Of a stretch of DNA of 64,000 nucleotides, positions 56,515-64,000 are shown piece by piece (the first letter of the stretch is position 1; each line of letters starts with the position of its first letter). The position numbers and the translations under genes are program-made. Origin of the DNA: Butyrivibrio sp. CB08 (GTDB lineage: Bacteria > Bacillota > Clostridia > Lachnospirales > Lachnospiraceae); the NCBI RefSeq assembly GCF_003625485.1, contig NZ_RAIR01000007.1:62001-126000 (forward strand). The letters are read 5' to 3'. The notes below the pieces were generated by a model that saw nothing but the letters and a program-made list of their open reading frames with translations, did not search any database and had not been told where the DNA came from.

Positions 56515-57429
56515 TCAAAAGGTCATCATTATTGTTTTCAAAAGCTTCTTGATGGCACTCACAGGCACTATTCTTCTTCTCACACAAACTATTCCATCTT
56601 TGCAACGAATATCGTACTTCCCTATAGATACAAAACTACCTTTTTTATATTCATAAATATCATAGCTATACAGCCATCCCGTATATATTTGACTAATCCC
56701 ATCTGTCCCCATAAGGAAATGATATACATTTTCTACTTCCATTTGCTCATATTCGAGAAGGAAATCATCTCTTGTAACATTCCGCGCCTGAGGATGGGAA
56801 CTGTCTCCCTGACGTTTTCGTTCTATAGTTCTGCTCACCAAAGAATTTAGCGCCTCTCGATATGCATCTACTGCTGCTTTAGTCTCCTCTTCATGATATT
56901 CAACGCTTGACATTCCGAAAGGGATTTGGAATTTTTTCTGGGTGATTATATCGCCTGTATCTTCACCTATATCTATATAGTGAAGGGTTACTCCCCCCTC
57001 TTGTTCATGATTTAAAAATATCCAATAAGTCGGATCTGCCCCTCTATAATCAGGGAGTAACGCCCCATGTGCATTCATCACTCCATAAAAAGGAATGTTT
57101 ATAATGTTTTCTTTTAATAGCTGACAGGCTGAAGCTACACAAATCAAATTCGTGCCTTTTTCTCTGATAAAATGTTCAGCCTCAGAAGAGTTCATATTAT
57201 CTGTCGCTATTACTGGAATGCGGTTCTCGTTTCCATATTTTCTGAGCTGGCTCTTCAGTACCATCCGCTTATCCCATCTTGTATATCTTTTTTTTCTCCG
57301 ATAGGAATCTATTAGCCCAACCACCTCAAAACCATCCTTTCGAATTGCATCGAGGCATGCTAAAGAATAATCACTCGAGGTTCCAATAAATATTATGCGG
57401 ATATCTTCTTTTCTCAATACTTCACTCAT
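56515..57429 (-). CDS. Formyltransferase-family protein (amino-sugar N-formyltransferase candidate)
   Basis: A 304-residue enzyme with a methionyl-tRNA-formyltransferase-like N-terminal domain. The catalytic Asn, His and Asp are visible in MNAHGALLPDYRGADPTYW (Asn 119, His 121) and IDIGEDTGDII (Asp 157). The N-terminus (RIIFIGTSSDYSLACLDAI) is the substrate-binding Rossmann start. In sugar loci such enzymes use N10-formyl-tetrahydrofolate to formylate 3- or 4-amino groups of nucleotide sugars. It overlaps the deacetylase-like gene by four bases. A tRNA formyltransferase is unlikely in this context. Confidence 0.85.
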   Translation of the reverse strand: MSEVLRKEDIRIIFIGTSSDYSLACLDAIRKDGFEVVGLIDSYRRKKRYTRWDKRMVLKSQLRKYGNENRIPVIATDNMNSSEAEHFIREKGTNLICVASACQLLKENIINIPFYGVMNAHGALLPDYRGADPTYWIFLNHEQEGGVTLHYIDIGEDTGDIITQKKFQIPFGMSSVEYHEEETKAAVDAYREALNSLVSRTIERKRQGDSSHPQARNVTRDDFLLEYEQMEVENVYHFLMGTDGISQIYTGWLYSYDIYEYKKGSFVSIGKYDIRCKDGIVCVRRRIVPVSAIKKLLKTIMMTF

Positions 57430-58772
57430 TGCTTCAATCCCACTTTTTCAACGATATAATCAAGTATCCAGTCATAAAGATCTTTTAAATAGTTACCAGA
57501 TTTATTATCAAACATACCATTATGGCATAGAAAATCCAACTCACCACCATTATCAAATATTTCATCAATTATTGCTTTACAGGCTTTTTTACCCTCCTCA
57601 AACGAAAGTTCCATCTGATACGGTTTCTCACCTATTACACTTCCATCCATTATTTCCATACCATGAATTGTCAGGTTGGATATTCTAGCGTTCCTTGGGT
57701 CTATCCATTTTATTGGATGACACGTTCCAAGTCGAAAGCCAATCACTTCATTAAATCCGGTTGTAAAATCATCAGTAAAGCCAGCATTTTCATAATACTC
57801 CAGATCATAAGGTCTTAGCTGTCTTAAAAAGTGATTTCTGTTATAGAGTATCTCCTCTCCAGTCTCTTCAATCAATAATTTCCGCTCACGTCTAACAGCC
57901 TCTCCATCTACCGCCGCGCTATAACTTGTATGCATCCCCAAAAGAGCGCCTAATTGACGCATTTCATCTAAGATAGGCTTTGTTTTTTTATCGCATAAAT
58001 ACGTTTGGGTATACTCATCCTTCTTCTCAGTAGCCACAATAAAGCATATGCTCTCCGTATCAATCCCCGTTTTCTCTTTTACATCTTGTTCTCTAGCCAA
58101 CATGTAATCCCATGTTTTGCCAGGATTACATTTGTAAATCCCTAGATAATTGAATAGCGGATGGACAATAAATCTTTTATCCTTTATTATGCTTTTACCA
58201 ATCGTTTTTACCATATCAGTAAAACTATATTCATAAAAAGGTATATCTATATCATGAGTAAAATAAAGCTTAGAAAATCCTTTCTTTTCTTGTATCTCGT
58301 AGTTCAAAAACTTTAATTTTCTCCTAATAATATTCCCATAATAATCTACTACCGGTATATTAATCAGGTCTTCATTAACGAGAATGCTTTCAGATGCTGG
58401 AAAGTTCCCATAAATATCTCTTTTTTCATTAATTAGTTCTTCGTATCGTGTAAGTACAAAATAAGCAGAAGCTATAAGATCTGCATAAATAACAACATTT
58501 CCATTTAGCCTTTTTTCTTCAGCCTTTCCATAAAAGATTTTTATTCCCTCATATTCTTTCAATGGTTTCGCAGGAAGAGAACTCTTTTGACCGTAATCAT
58601 TTTCAAAGAATCCAGAGTTTACAATATATATCTTACCAACACCACTCTTACACTCCTTCAAAACATCTTCTTCATACAGGTATTTTACAAATGACTCATA
58701 TTTCTCGTCTCGGACCAAAAAAGAAATAAGATATTTTGTAGCCTCATCTACCCTTCCACTATCTAGTTTCAT
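57426..58772 (-). CDS. Polysaccharide deacetylase-like protein with long N-terminal domain (DUF7033-like)
   Basis: A 448-residue protein. Residues 1-about 160 form an N-terminal domain of the type placed before NodB folds in capsule loci. LYFTHDIDIPFYE near 185 is motif 1 and LLGMHTSYSAA motif 2, where the second His is again missing. LDFLCHNGMFDN near the C-terminus is the final His motif. RNHFLRQLRPYDLEYYENAGF is the substrate segment often seen in these proteins. No signal peptide. It likely removes an N-acyl group to expose an amine for the formyl or acetyl transferase next door. Confidence 0.8.
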   Translation of the reverse strand: MKLDSGRVDEATKYLISFLVRDEKYESFVKYLYEEDVLKECKSGVGKIYIVNSGFFENDYGQKSSLPAKPLKEYEGIKIFYGKAEEKRLNGNVVIYADLIASAYFVLTRYEELINEKRDIYGNFPASESILVNEDLINIPVVDYYGNIIRRKLKFLNYEIQEKKGFSKLYFTHDIDIPFYEYSFTDMVKTIGKSIIKDKRFIVHPLFNYLGIYKCNPGKTWDYMLAREQDVKEKTGIDTESICFIVATEKKDEYTQTYLCDKKTKPILDEMRQLGALLGMHTSYSAAVDGEAVRRERKLLIEETGEEILYNRNHFLRQLRPYDLEYYENAGFTDDFTTGFNEVIGFRLGTCHPIKWIDPRNARISNLTIHGMEIMDGSVIGEKPYQMELSFEEGKKACKAIIDEIFDNGGELDFLCHNGMFDNKSGNYLKDLYDWILDYIVEKVGLKQ

Positions 58773-58786
58773 CTAACCACCCTCCG

Positions 58787-60148
58787 CTAGAAAGTTCCTA
58801 CCACTTTAAGCATGACGAAATAAACCAAATAAATAATAACATTTCCACCAATTATATATTTCAATAAGAATTTAATAAATTTTTGCATAGAATAATGCGT
58901 GCAATATACACATAGTACCAAATTAAGGATTTGATACATGCATTCGCTTACTGAGAAAATGAGCACTGTTGTACGAACATTAAATCCCAACACATAAGAT
59001 AGCCCAAAACAAGCGCCATATATCGCAAGATTCACAAAAGACATCACAAGTGACAACTTTTGTCTTCCCATAACCACAAATGTTCCTGAAACACAAGCAG
59101 AACAGAACTTTAGAAGAAACATGACTCCCAGTATCGCTATGTAATCACCTGCAACAACCCATTCTTTTCCTAAAACCCATGGTATTAAAGGCCTTGAAAA
59201 TACTATGAGAACACCTACAGGAAGAATTGCCAGTTTAATGTTTTTTTCTACAACACCAAAACAAAAATCTCCTACATCTTCATTGCTATTCCTCTTTGCT
59301 GCCATTGTTTGATAAACCACGCGATTAATAGGAGTCGCCAAAAGCGAAACCGGTATACTAAGTATCCTATTTGCCATGGTATACCCACCCAAAAGGCCAC
59401 TTCCAAATACTCTTCCTAAATACTGTGTAGGTATTTCCGTTCCTATCTGGGAAATAACATTTGCAGGAAGCTGAACCAGGGGAATATCTTTATATTCACG
59501 TAATCGCTTTTTCCATTTTTTAATTGATATTTTTGTATGGAATGGCTGTACAAAGAAACGCATATGGATTGTGCATATAATATATGCTGCCACAGTACCC
59601 ATCAGATATCCGGTAGTTCCGAAACCCATAATACCTAATGTAATAGATATGCCTACATTTGCAACATTTTGCACTATAGGATTCCAAAAAAGCACCCTGT
59701 ATTTCTTGCTCCTATTCGTATAGGAATAGAATAGTGCTTGCAGATTGAAGGCAAACAGATACAGTGCAAGTAGTATTACAGACAAACCATATGGTATGCT
59801 GGTATCGAACAAATGGTATACATTTCTTATTGCAAATAATATAGAAATAAAAACAAGTAAGAATCCAACATTTAGAAAAAGCACTATCTGGCATATATCT
59901 TTTGCATTGTCATCTTCTTTTGGGAGCATGACAGCCATGATTAACCCGAGGCTAATAAAGTCTAATACAAAACGGCCAGAAGAAAGAATCAAGTCATACT
60001 CCCCCATTTGAACAGGGCCAAAAATCCTGCTTAAAACAGGAAGAAAAACCATGTATATTCCATATCCAATCACATTTCCGCTAATTAGCACAGCTATATT
60101 CTTAAAAAATGGATGCCTGTTTAAAAATGCTTTTACTCTATCCTTCAT
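58787..60148 (-). CDS. wzx: Second Wzx-type flippase (MOP superfamily)
   Basis: A 453-residue protein with about fourteen helices. NIAVLISGNVIGYGIYMVFL opens the family pattern and FGPVQMGEYDLILS follows; STEIPTQYLGRVFG-like and GGYTMANRIL segments are typical of the polysaccharide-transport family. The frame is open upstream, but the ATG at 60148 overlaps the TAA of the asparagine-synthetase gene (TAATG) and is the natural start. Distinct in sequence from the flippase at 44656, so the locus carries two. Confidence 0.87.
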   Translation of the reverse strand: MKDRVKAFLNRHPFFKNIAVLISGNVIGYGIYMVFLPVLSRIFGPVQMGEYDLILSSGRFVLDFISLGLIMAVMLPKEDDNAKDICQIVLFLNVGFLLVFISILFAIRNVYHLFDTSIPYGLSVILLALYLFAFNLQALFYSYTNRSKKYRVLFWNPIVQNVANVGISITLGIMGFGTTGYLMGTVAAYIICTIHMRFFVQPFHTKISIKKWKKRLREYKDIPLVQLPANVISQIGTEIPTQYLGRVFGSGLLGGYTMANRILSIPVSLLATPINRVVYQTMAAKRNSNEDVGDFCFGVVEKNIKLAILPVGVLIVFSRPLIPWVLGKEWVVAGDYIAILGVMFLLKFCSACVSGTFVVMGRQKLSLVMSFVNLAIYGACFGLSYVLGFNVRTTVLIFSVSECMYQILNLVLCVYCTHYSMQKFIKFLLKYIIGGNVIIYLVYFVMLKVVGTF

Positions 60149-62043
60149 TATCCAAACTCCACACCAAACACCTCTGCCCAATGAGCAGCGCAGATGATTC
60201 GAAAACATGTAGTGTCTCCCATTCTTGTAGACTGTACATGATCGCTATACCAAGATAATACTTTTGGTTTATCAAGAATTCTGTCAAGCCTATCGCACGC
60301 TTTTTCCAACTCGTTATAGAAAAAGGTCTCATTTTCTTTTAACCACTTATCTTCAGGCGTTACAAATCCCAGCTTCGATATCCTGTTATAGATCGCCTTC
60401 GGTATGATATTTCTTAATCCCTCTCGTATCAAATTCTTTGTTCTTCCATTTTCTATCTTATGTTCTAATGGAACAGAATAAATAAACTCCGCCAGTTCGT
60501 AGTCAAGGAATGGGACTCTTGATTCTATAGAATGCGCCATAGAATTTCTATCCTCAAAGTGAAGTAGCGTTCTCAATCCATCATGCATACCAGCATACAC
60601 ATATTGTCTGGCATTTCGTTTATTATATGCTCTGTAACTCTGTTCTATACTTTTGTTCTTGTACATTACGGTAGGAAGAGGAAGCCCAATTACCCTCTTC
60701 ACATATATTTTATTCAACTTATACCTTATGCTATCCGGGAGAAGCAATGAAGTAAGCGTTGACATCATTATTTCTCCAAACGAATCAGCTTCGGTATCCG
60801 ATCGCAACGTCCTGTAAGCGTTAATTTCAGTCCTTAATTTTTGCCATTTTCTCTTCTTCATCAATTCAATAAAGAGTACTTTATAAAATGGCGTATATCC
60901 CGCTAGCTGTTCGTCAGCGCCTTGCCCATCAAGCATAACCGTAAGCCCCTGTCTTTTTGCTTCTGCAAACACACACCACTGCGCATAAACAGACAATCCT
61001 GGAAAAGGTTCATCCATATGCCAGATGATCTTATCCAGAATATTAAACGCCTCATTCATATCAGGAAATATCTTATGTGATACTGCACCTGTTTCTTTAA
61101 TGACTTCATCAATATATTCCTGCTCATCGTATTTTTTGTCCTCAAAGCAGGAAGAAATAGCTGCCAGATCATGATTCCCATTATCAGTAGTTCTACTAAG
61201 AACGTTATGAACCATACAGACAATGGATGAGCTATCAAGCCCTCCCGAAAGGCATGACCCTACAGGCACATCAGACCTCAATCTAAGCTTAATGGCTTTC
61301 TCAAATTTATCGTGAAATAATTGCTCATTTTCTTCCTTTGAATTACTATTTTCCTGTACTTTCCGAAGGTCGTACCATCGATAGATTTTATTTTCCAACG
61401 TCCTGCAATCCAATATCAAATTATGTCCACCTATCAATTGTTTGATTCCGTCAAACATGGTGCCTTCATCATAGTCAAATGACCCGTTTGCAAGAAATGC
61501 ATAAAAATGACTCTTATCTGCACGAATAGGCCTAGGCAGAAGTTCAAGAATCTCCTTGATCTCCGATGCAAATATAAACGTGTTGTCGGCAATATGGTAG
61601 TAAAATGGTTTCACCCCATATCGATCTCTCGACGCAAATATTCTTTCTTCCTTTTCGTCAAAAATCGCAAAAGCCCACATTCCATTGAGATGATTTACAC
61701 AATCGGCTCCCCATTTGCAGTAAGCAGCCAAAAGAACTTCTGTATCTGTATGAGTAGTAAAAGTAAATCCCGCTTTTTCTAATTCATCCCTGAGTTCTAA
61801 ATAATTGTATATCTCTCCATTATATGTAATATGATATCTGCCAAGATAAGTCATTGGCTGTGCCCCATTATCCGTCAGATCAATGATAGAAAGCCTCCTG
61901 TGGCCCAAACCAATACGATCATCATAAAAAAAGCTACCGTTTCCATCAGGTCCTCGATGTACAATTACAGCAAGCATCCTGCCAATTTTCTCTCTGATAT
62001 CCTTATCTCTATCTTTTCCAACTATCCCTGCTATACCACACAT
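60148..62043 (-). CDS. asnB: Asparagine synthetase (glutamine-hydrolysing) type amidotransferase
   Basis: A 631-residue class II amidotransferase with both active sites: MCGIAGIVG with Cys-2, VHRGPDGNG, YNGEIYNYLELR for the glutaminase, and CLSGGLDSSSIV plus GQGADEQLAGY for the synthetase. SIESRVPFLDYELAEFI and RNGRTKNLIREGL-like blocks are typical. The length matches AsnB. In glycan loci AsnB-type enzymes amidate uronic acids (for example galacturonamide) instead of aspartate; which one applies here is open. Confidence 0.9.
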   Translation of the reverse strand: MCGIAGIVGKDRDKDIREKIGRMLAVIVHRGPDGNGSFFYDDRIGLGHRRLSIIDLTDNGAQPMTYLGRYHITYNGEIYNYLELRDELEKAGFTFTTHTDTEVLLAAYCKWGADCVNHLNGMWAFAIFDEKEERIFASRDRYGVKPFYYHIADNTFIFASEIKEILELLPRPIRADKSHFYAFLANGSFDYDEGTMFDGIKQLIGGHNLILDCRTLENKIYRWYDLRKVQENSNSKEENEQLFHDKFEKAIKLRLRSDVPVGSCLSGGLDSSSIVCMVHNVLSRTTDNGNHDLAAISSCFEDKKYDEQEYIDEVIKETGAVSHKIFPDMNEAFNILDKIIWHMDEPFPGLSVYAQWCVFAEAKRQGLTVMLDGQGADEQLAGYTPFYKVLFIELMKKRKWQKLRTEINAYRTLRSDTEADSFGEIMMSTLTSLLLPDSIRYKLNKIYVKRVIGLPLPTVMYKNKSIEQSYRAYNKRNARQYVYAGMHDGLRTLLHFEDRNSMAHSIESRVPFLDYELAEFIYSVPLEHKIENGRTKNLIREGLRNIIPKAIYNRISKLGFVTPEDKWLKENETFFYNELEKACDRLDRILDKPKVLSWYSDHVQSTRMGDTTCFRIICAAHWAEVFGVEFG

Positions 62044-62049
62044 AAATAA

Positions 62050-63681
62050 TTAGGCTCCATTCTTCATTCCTTCTATGTTCATACCCAAAAGAATAATAAT
62101 TCCTGTACAAGCCAAAGGAATGTCATCCTCTTTTGCTTTTTTTGATAAGATTTCATAATCTTTACATATCTGAAAGCATTTCAGCCACGCATCAGTCTGT
62201 CTTGCTGCAGCATAGTCTACATCCCAGTAATTTTGTGTAATATCTTTCCACTTCAATCCTAATGTCCGCCTCACCCTTGCAGTCACCCTTGATGCCCAGA
62301 AAAAACCTTTTTTAATTCTTTCGTATGTAAGCTTTATAGGATTAACTGTCATGGAATATCCCTGATCGGTCTCAATTTCTGAAAGAGCAGGGTAATCTCT
62401 ATGTATCTGTCTTCTCTGCCATATTGCCATAGCAAGGAAGAACGGATTTTTATCTGCTATACTTCTTATTAGCCTTGGATCAACAAGCGGATCAGCCTGT
62501 ATCATATCTCTTGTGATAGAATTGGTTATATCCGAAAAGGTGCTTCTAAGTCTGTAAAAACCAGCATGGTTAAAAAGCGCCAGCTGATCGTCCTCTACTT
62601 CAAGTTTATCTTGGAATAACTCTAAAATTTGTTTTTCTAAGCCTTTGGTTTGCTGTAATATGCTATCTGAAAGCCATGCGTAACAGCCTGTGTTATGACC
62701 AAATACTTTGTTGACTACATCTCGAACAGATGCTTTTTGAAAAATAATCTTGTCGCGGAAAGGATTAATATAGTAGTTTTTGTAAAATTCTCCACCAACA
62801 CCGCCAAACAATAATCTGGTTCCAGCTTTTAATGACCTTACAGTTTGTAGCTGACGATAAGCTAATACTGGGTCAAAACAACCATCAAAAAAGTCATAAC
62901 TTTTCTCAATCCACCCATTCTCATGTTCATCAGAATCAAGTATCACCAAATCAACTCCAGCAATGTCTGCTATCTTTTTTGATATTGGTATATCTGGATT
63001 GCCGGCATGACCAGTTATAATTGTTTCTGGTTTATTTCCAGATTTCAAAATACTAGCAAGTATAGCCCTAGAATCATTCCCTCCAGTAACTCGCGCCCCT
63101 ATAAGATTCCCTTTATTCACACGGCACTCAGCAGCTACAAAATCATAAAGATTATGTCCAGTATATTTATCGCAAAATCGCTTAAGCCCTTTACTATGTT
63201 TTATGATTGTTTTATCTTTAATTTCATAATAATAATCGCTATCAGTTTTAGTAATTCCCTTTGCTATGGTCTTTCCATCTGCTATCGTACCCCAAGCAAA
63301 CAATTGTGCTATTGCATTCCTGTCAATTTTATCAACCCCGATGCCCTTCATAAGACTAAGAAAACTGTCTGACACACTGATAGTATTCTCATTCATATAA
63401 AATCGCTGGCTTCCAAGGTTGTCAGAAAAGAAATACTGTGAGGATATTTCTTTATCCACAATGAAAAGTCTATAATATCCATATATTCTTTCAAAATCAG
63501 CTTCCTGATTAGTTATTGCTTTGGCTATACTTTCAAGATATTTTGCCTCTCCTCCAGGTTCCAGCGATTCTTTATCATCCAGATTGTAAATATCTCCTGA
63601 TAAATACATATCAAATCTTTCCGTATGATATTCCTTATATTCACTTATACATAAATCTATTTCTCCAATTTTCAAAATCAA
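62050..63681 (-). CDS. Asparagine-synthase-like protein without glutaminase Cys
   Basis: A 543-residue protein with a glutaminase-like N-terminal region (GYYRLFIVDKE, FFSDNLGSQRFYM) but no MCG opening. The PP-loop reads VTGGNDSRAILA at about residues 198-209, with TGGNDS in place of SGGxDS. No ATG opens the frame: TTG at 63681 or TTG at 63675 must start it. It lies seven bases upstream of asnB. Its likely role is ATP-dependent condensation of a carboxylate with an amine, or it may be inactive. A hairpin (63719-63755) lies upstream. Confidence 0.75.
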   Translation of the reverse strand: MILKIGEIDLCISEYKEYHTERFDMYLSGDIYNLDDKESLEPGGEAKYLESIAKAITNQEADFERIYGYYRLFIVDKEISSQYFFSDNLGSQRFYMNENTISVSDSFLSLMKGIGVDKIDRNAIAQLFAWGTIADGKTIAKGITKTDSDYYYEIKDKTIIKHSKGLKRFCDKYTGHNLYDFVAAECRVNKGNLIGARVTGGNDSRAILASILKSGNKPETIITGHAGNPDIPISKKIADIAGVDLVILDSDEHENGWIEKSYDFFDGCFDPVLAYRQLQTVRSLKAGTRLLFGGVGGEFYKNYYINPFRDKIIFQKASVRDVVNKVFGHNTGCYAWLSDSILQQTKGLEKQILELFQDKLEVEDDQLALFNHAGFYRLRSTFSDITNSITRDMIQADPLVDPRLIRSIADKNPFFLAMAIWQRRQIHRDYPALSEIETDQGYSMTVNPIKLTYERIKKGFFWASRVTARVRRTLGLKWKDITQNYWDVDYAAARQTDAWLKCFQICKDYEILSKKAKEDDIPLACTGIIILLGMNIEGMKNGA

Positions 63682-63718
63682 CTCACCATCTTTCTTACTA
63701 GCTTTTTTCCAATAGTAT

Positions 63719-63755
63719 AAGTATAGTCATTCCAATGCTTGGAATGACTATACTT
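63719..63755. other. Long perfect hairpin between operon genes
   Basis: A 17-base perfect inverted repeat with loop TGC lies between the GT4 fragment and the asparagine-synthase-like gene. On the minus (coding) strand it is followed by A-rich sequence, not a T run, so it does not look like an intrinsic terminator for this operon. On the plus strand T-rich bases follow, but no plus gene is present there. It could stabilise or process the transcript, or be a mobile repeat. Confidence 0.65.
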
Positions 63756-63779
63756 AATTTGTATTTCTTCTAACCAATA

Positions 63780-64000
63780 TTATTGAAAAAGCTGTTTATA
63801 TTCCTTTTTAAGCTTTTCAGATTCCACCTCCCAACAAAGTTCTGTGGCTGCTTTAATTTCGTTTTCTATATACTCTTTTTTTACATTCTCATTATTGAGA
63901 ATATTAGAAAGAGCCTCATAAATATCATTTATATCATACTTCTTACACAATTCCCCAACCTTATATTCTTCCACAATTCGTCGAATCTCTGGTAAATCTG
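63780..64000 (-). CDS. GT4-type glycosyltransferase, C-terminal end only
   Basis: The frame enters from the right window edge and ends at a stop at 63780, giving about 73 residues. DLPEIRRIVEEYKVGELC matches the GT4 C-terminal pattern in which a Glu-containing PEI segment precedes the loop that grips the nucleotide sugar. DINDIYEALSNILNN continues that match. Shows that the operon continues beyond the window. A GTG at 63974 is internal and not a start. Confidence 0.72.
   Translation of the reverse strand, partial: DLPEIRRIVEEYKVGELCKKYDINDIYEALSNILNNENVKKEYIENEIKAATELCWEVESEKLKKEYKQLFQ

Noticed and set aside
1..64000. CRISPR arrays, insertion sequences, tRNA or rRNA genes
   Set aside because: I looked for regular spaced repeats, transposase motifs and conserved RNA segments and found none.

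Overview
The window reads as one very large cell-surface polysaccharide locus of an anaerobic Gram-positive-type bacterium, most likely Bacillota, family Lachnospiraceae (Butyrivibrio-like). This rests on moderate-to-low GC, strong GGAGG ribosome binding sites, frequent GTG/TTG starts, and the mix of polytopic GT-C-like proteins, a CotH kinase and SGNH/MBOAT pairs. The genus is inference; no rRNA or tRNA gene is visible. All genes but one lie on the minus strand, usually overlapping or a few bases apart, so transcription runs from high to low coordinates.

Layout, in window order: (a) 1-6.7 kb holds a partial membrane protein, a pair of SMR-type small membrane proteins, two SGNH-fold proteins, a polytopic membrane protein, uridine kinase and an MBOAT O-acyltransferase. 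(b) 6.7-8.3 kb is an FAD oxidoreductase with its own promoter. (c) 8.3-9.8 kb holds the only plus-strand gene, an SGNH lipoprotein, behind a promoter with three helically phased repeats; it ends at a perfect palindromic terminator. (d) 9.8-28.9 kb holds a CotH-type kinase, several GT2 glycosyltransferases, several GT-C-like membrane proteins, a radical SAM/SPASM enzyme, acyltransferase 3, an FAD oxidoreductase with a Cys cluster, a DegT aminotransferase, a UDP-glucuronate 4-epimerase-like enzyme and a WbaP/WcaJ-type initiating transferase. (e) 29-37.2 kb is visibly more AT-rich: a Wzy-like protein, two tandem paralogous 700-aa membrane proteins, an asparagine-synthase-like protein without its catalytic Cys, and a truncated acyltransferase. 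(f) 37.2-46.9 kb is a sulfate cassette: CysA, CysW, CysT, sulfate-binding lipoprotein, CysQ, CysN-CysC fusion, CysD, a flippase and a carbohydrate-type sulfotransferase. (g) 46.9-64 kb holds a methyltransferase, two polysaccharide-deacetylase-like proteins, a DUF354 protein, GT2, a fused glutaminase/amidotransferase, WbpE- and WbpD-like enzymes, a tandem GNAT gene split by a frameshift, a formyltransferase, a second flippase, two more asparagine-synthase-family proteins and the end of a GT4 glycosyltransferase.

How it may work together (inference): the WbaP-like enzyme starts a repeat unit on undecaprenyl phosphate, cytosolic glycosyltransferases extend it, Wzx-type flippases export it and the Wzy-like protein polymerises it. 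DPM-like GT2 enzymes would make lipid-phosphate sugars that the SMR pair flips and the GT-C enzymes use outside. Decoration is dense: O-acylation, amino sugars with N-acetyl, N-formyl or amidine groups, methylation, and sulfation.

The main discovery candidate is region (f): sulfate import, two-step activation to PAPS, sulfotransfer and PAP disposal all sit inside the glycan locus, and no PAPS or sulfite reductase is in the window. That points to sulfation of a bacterial surface polysaccharide rather than cysteine synthesis. Also notable are amidotransferase-type proteins with gained or lost glutaminase function, the frameshifted tandem GNAT gene, and an SGNH paralogue whose active site has been replaced.
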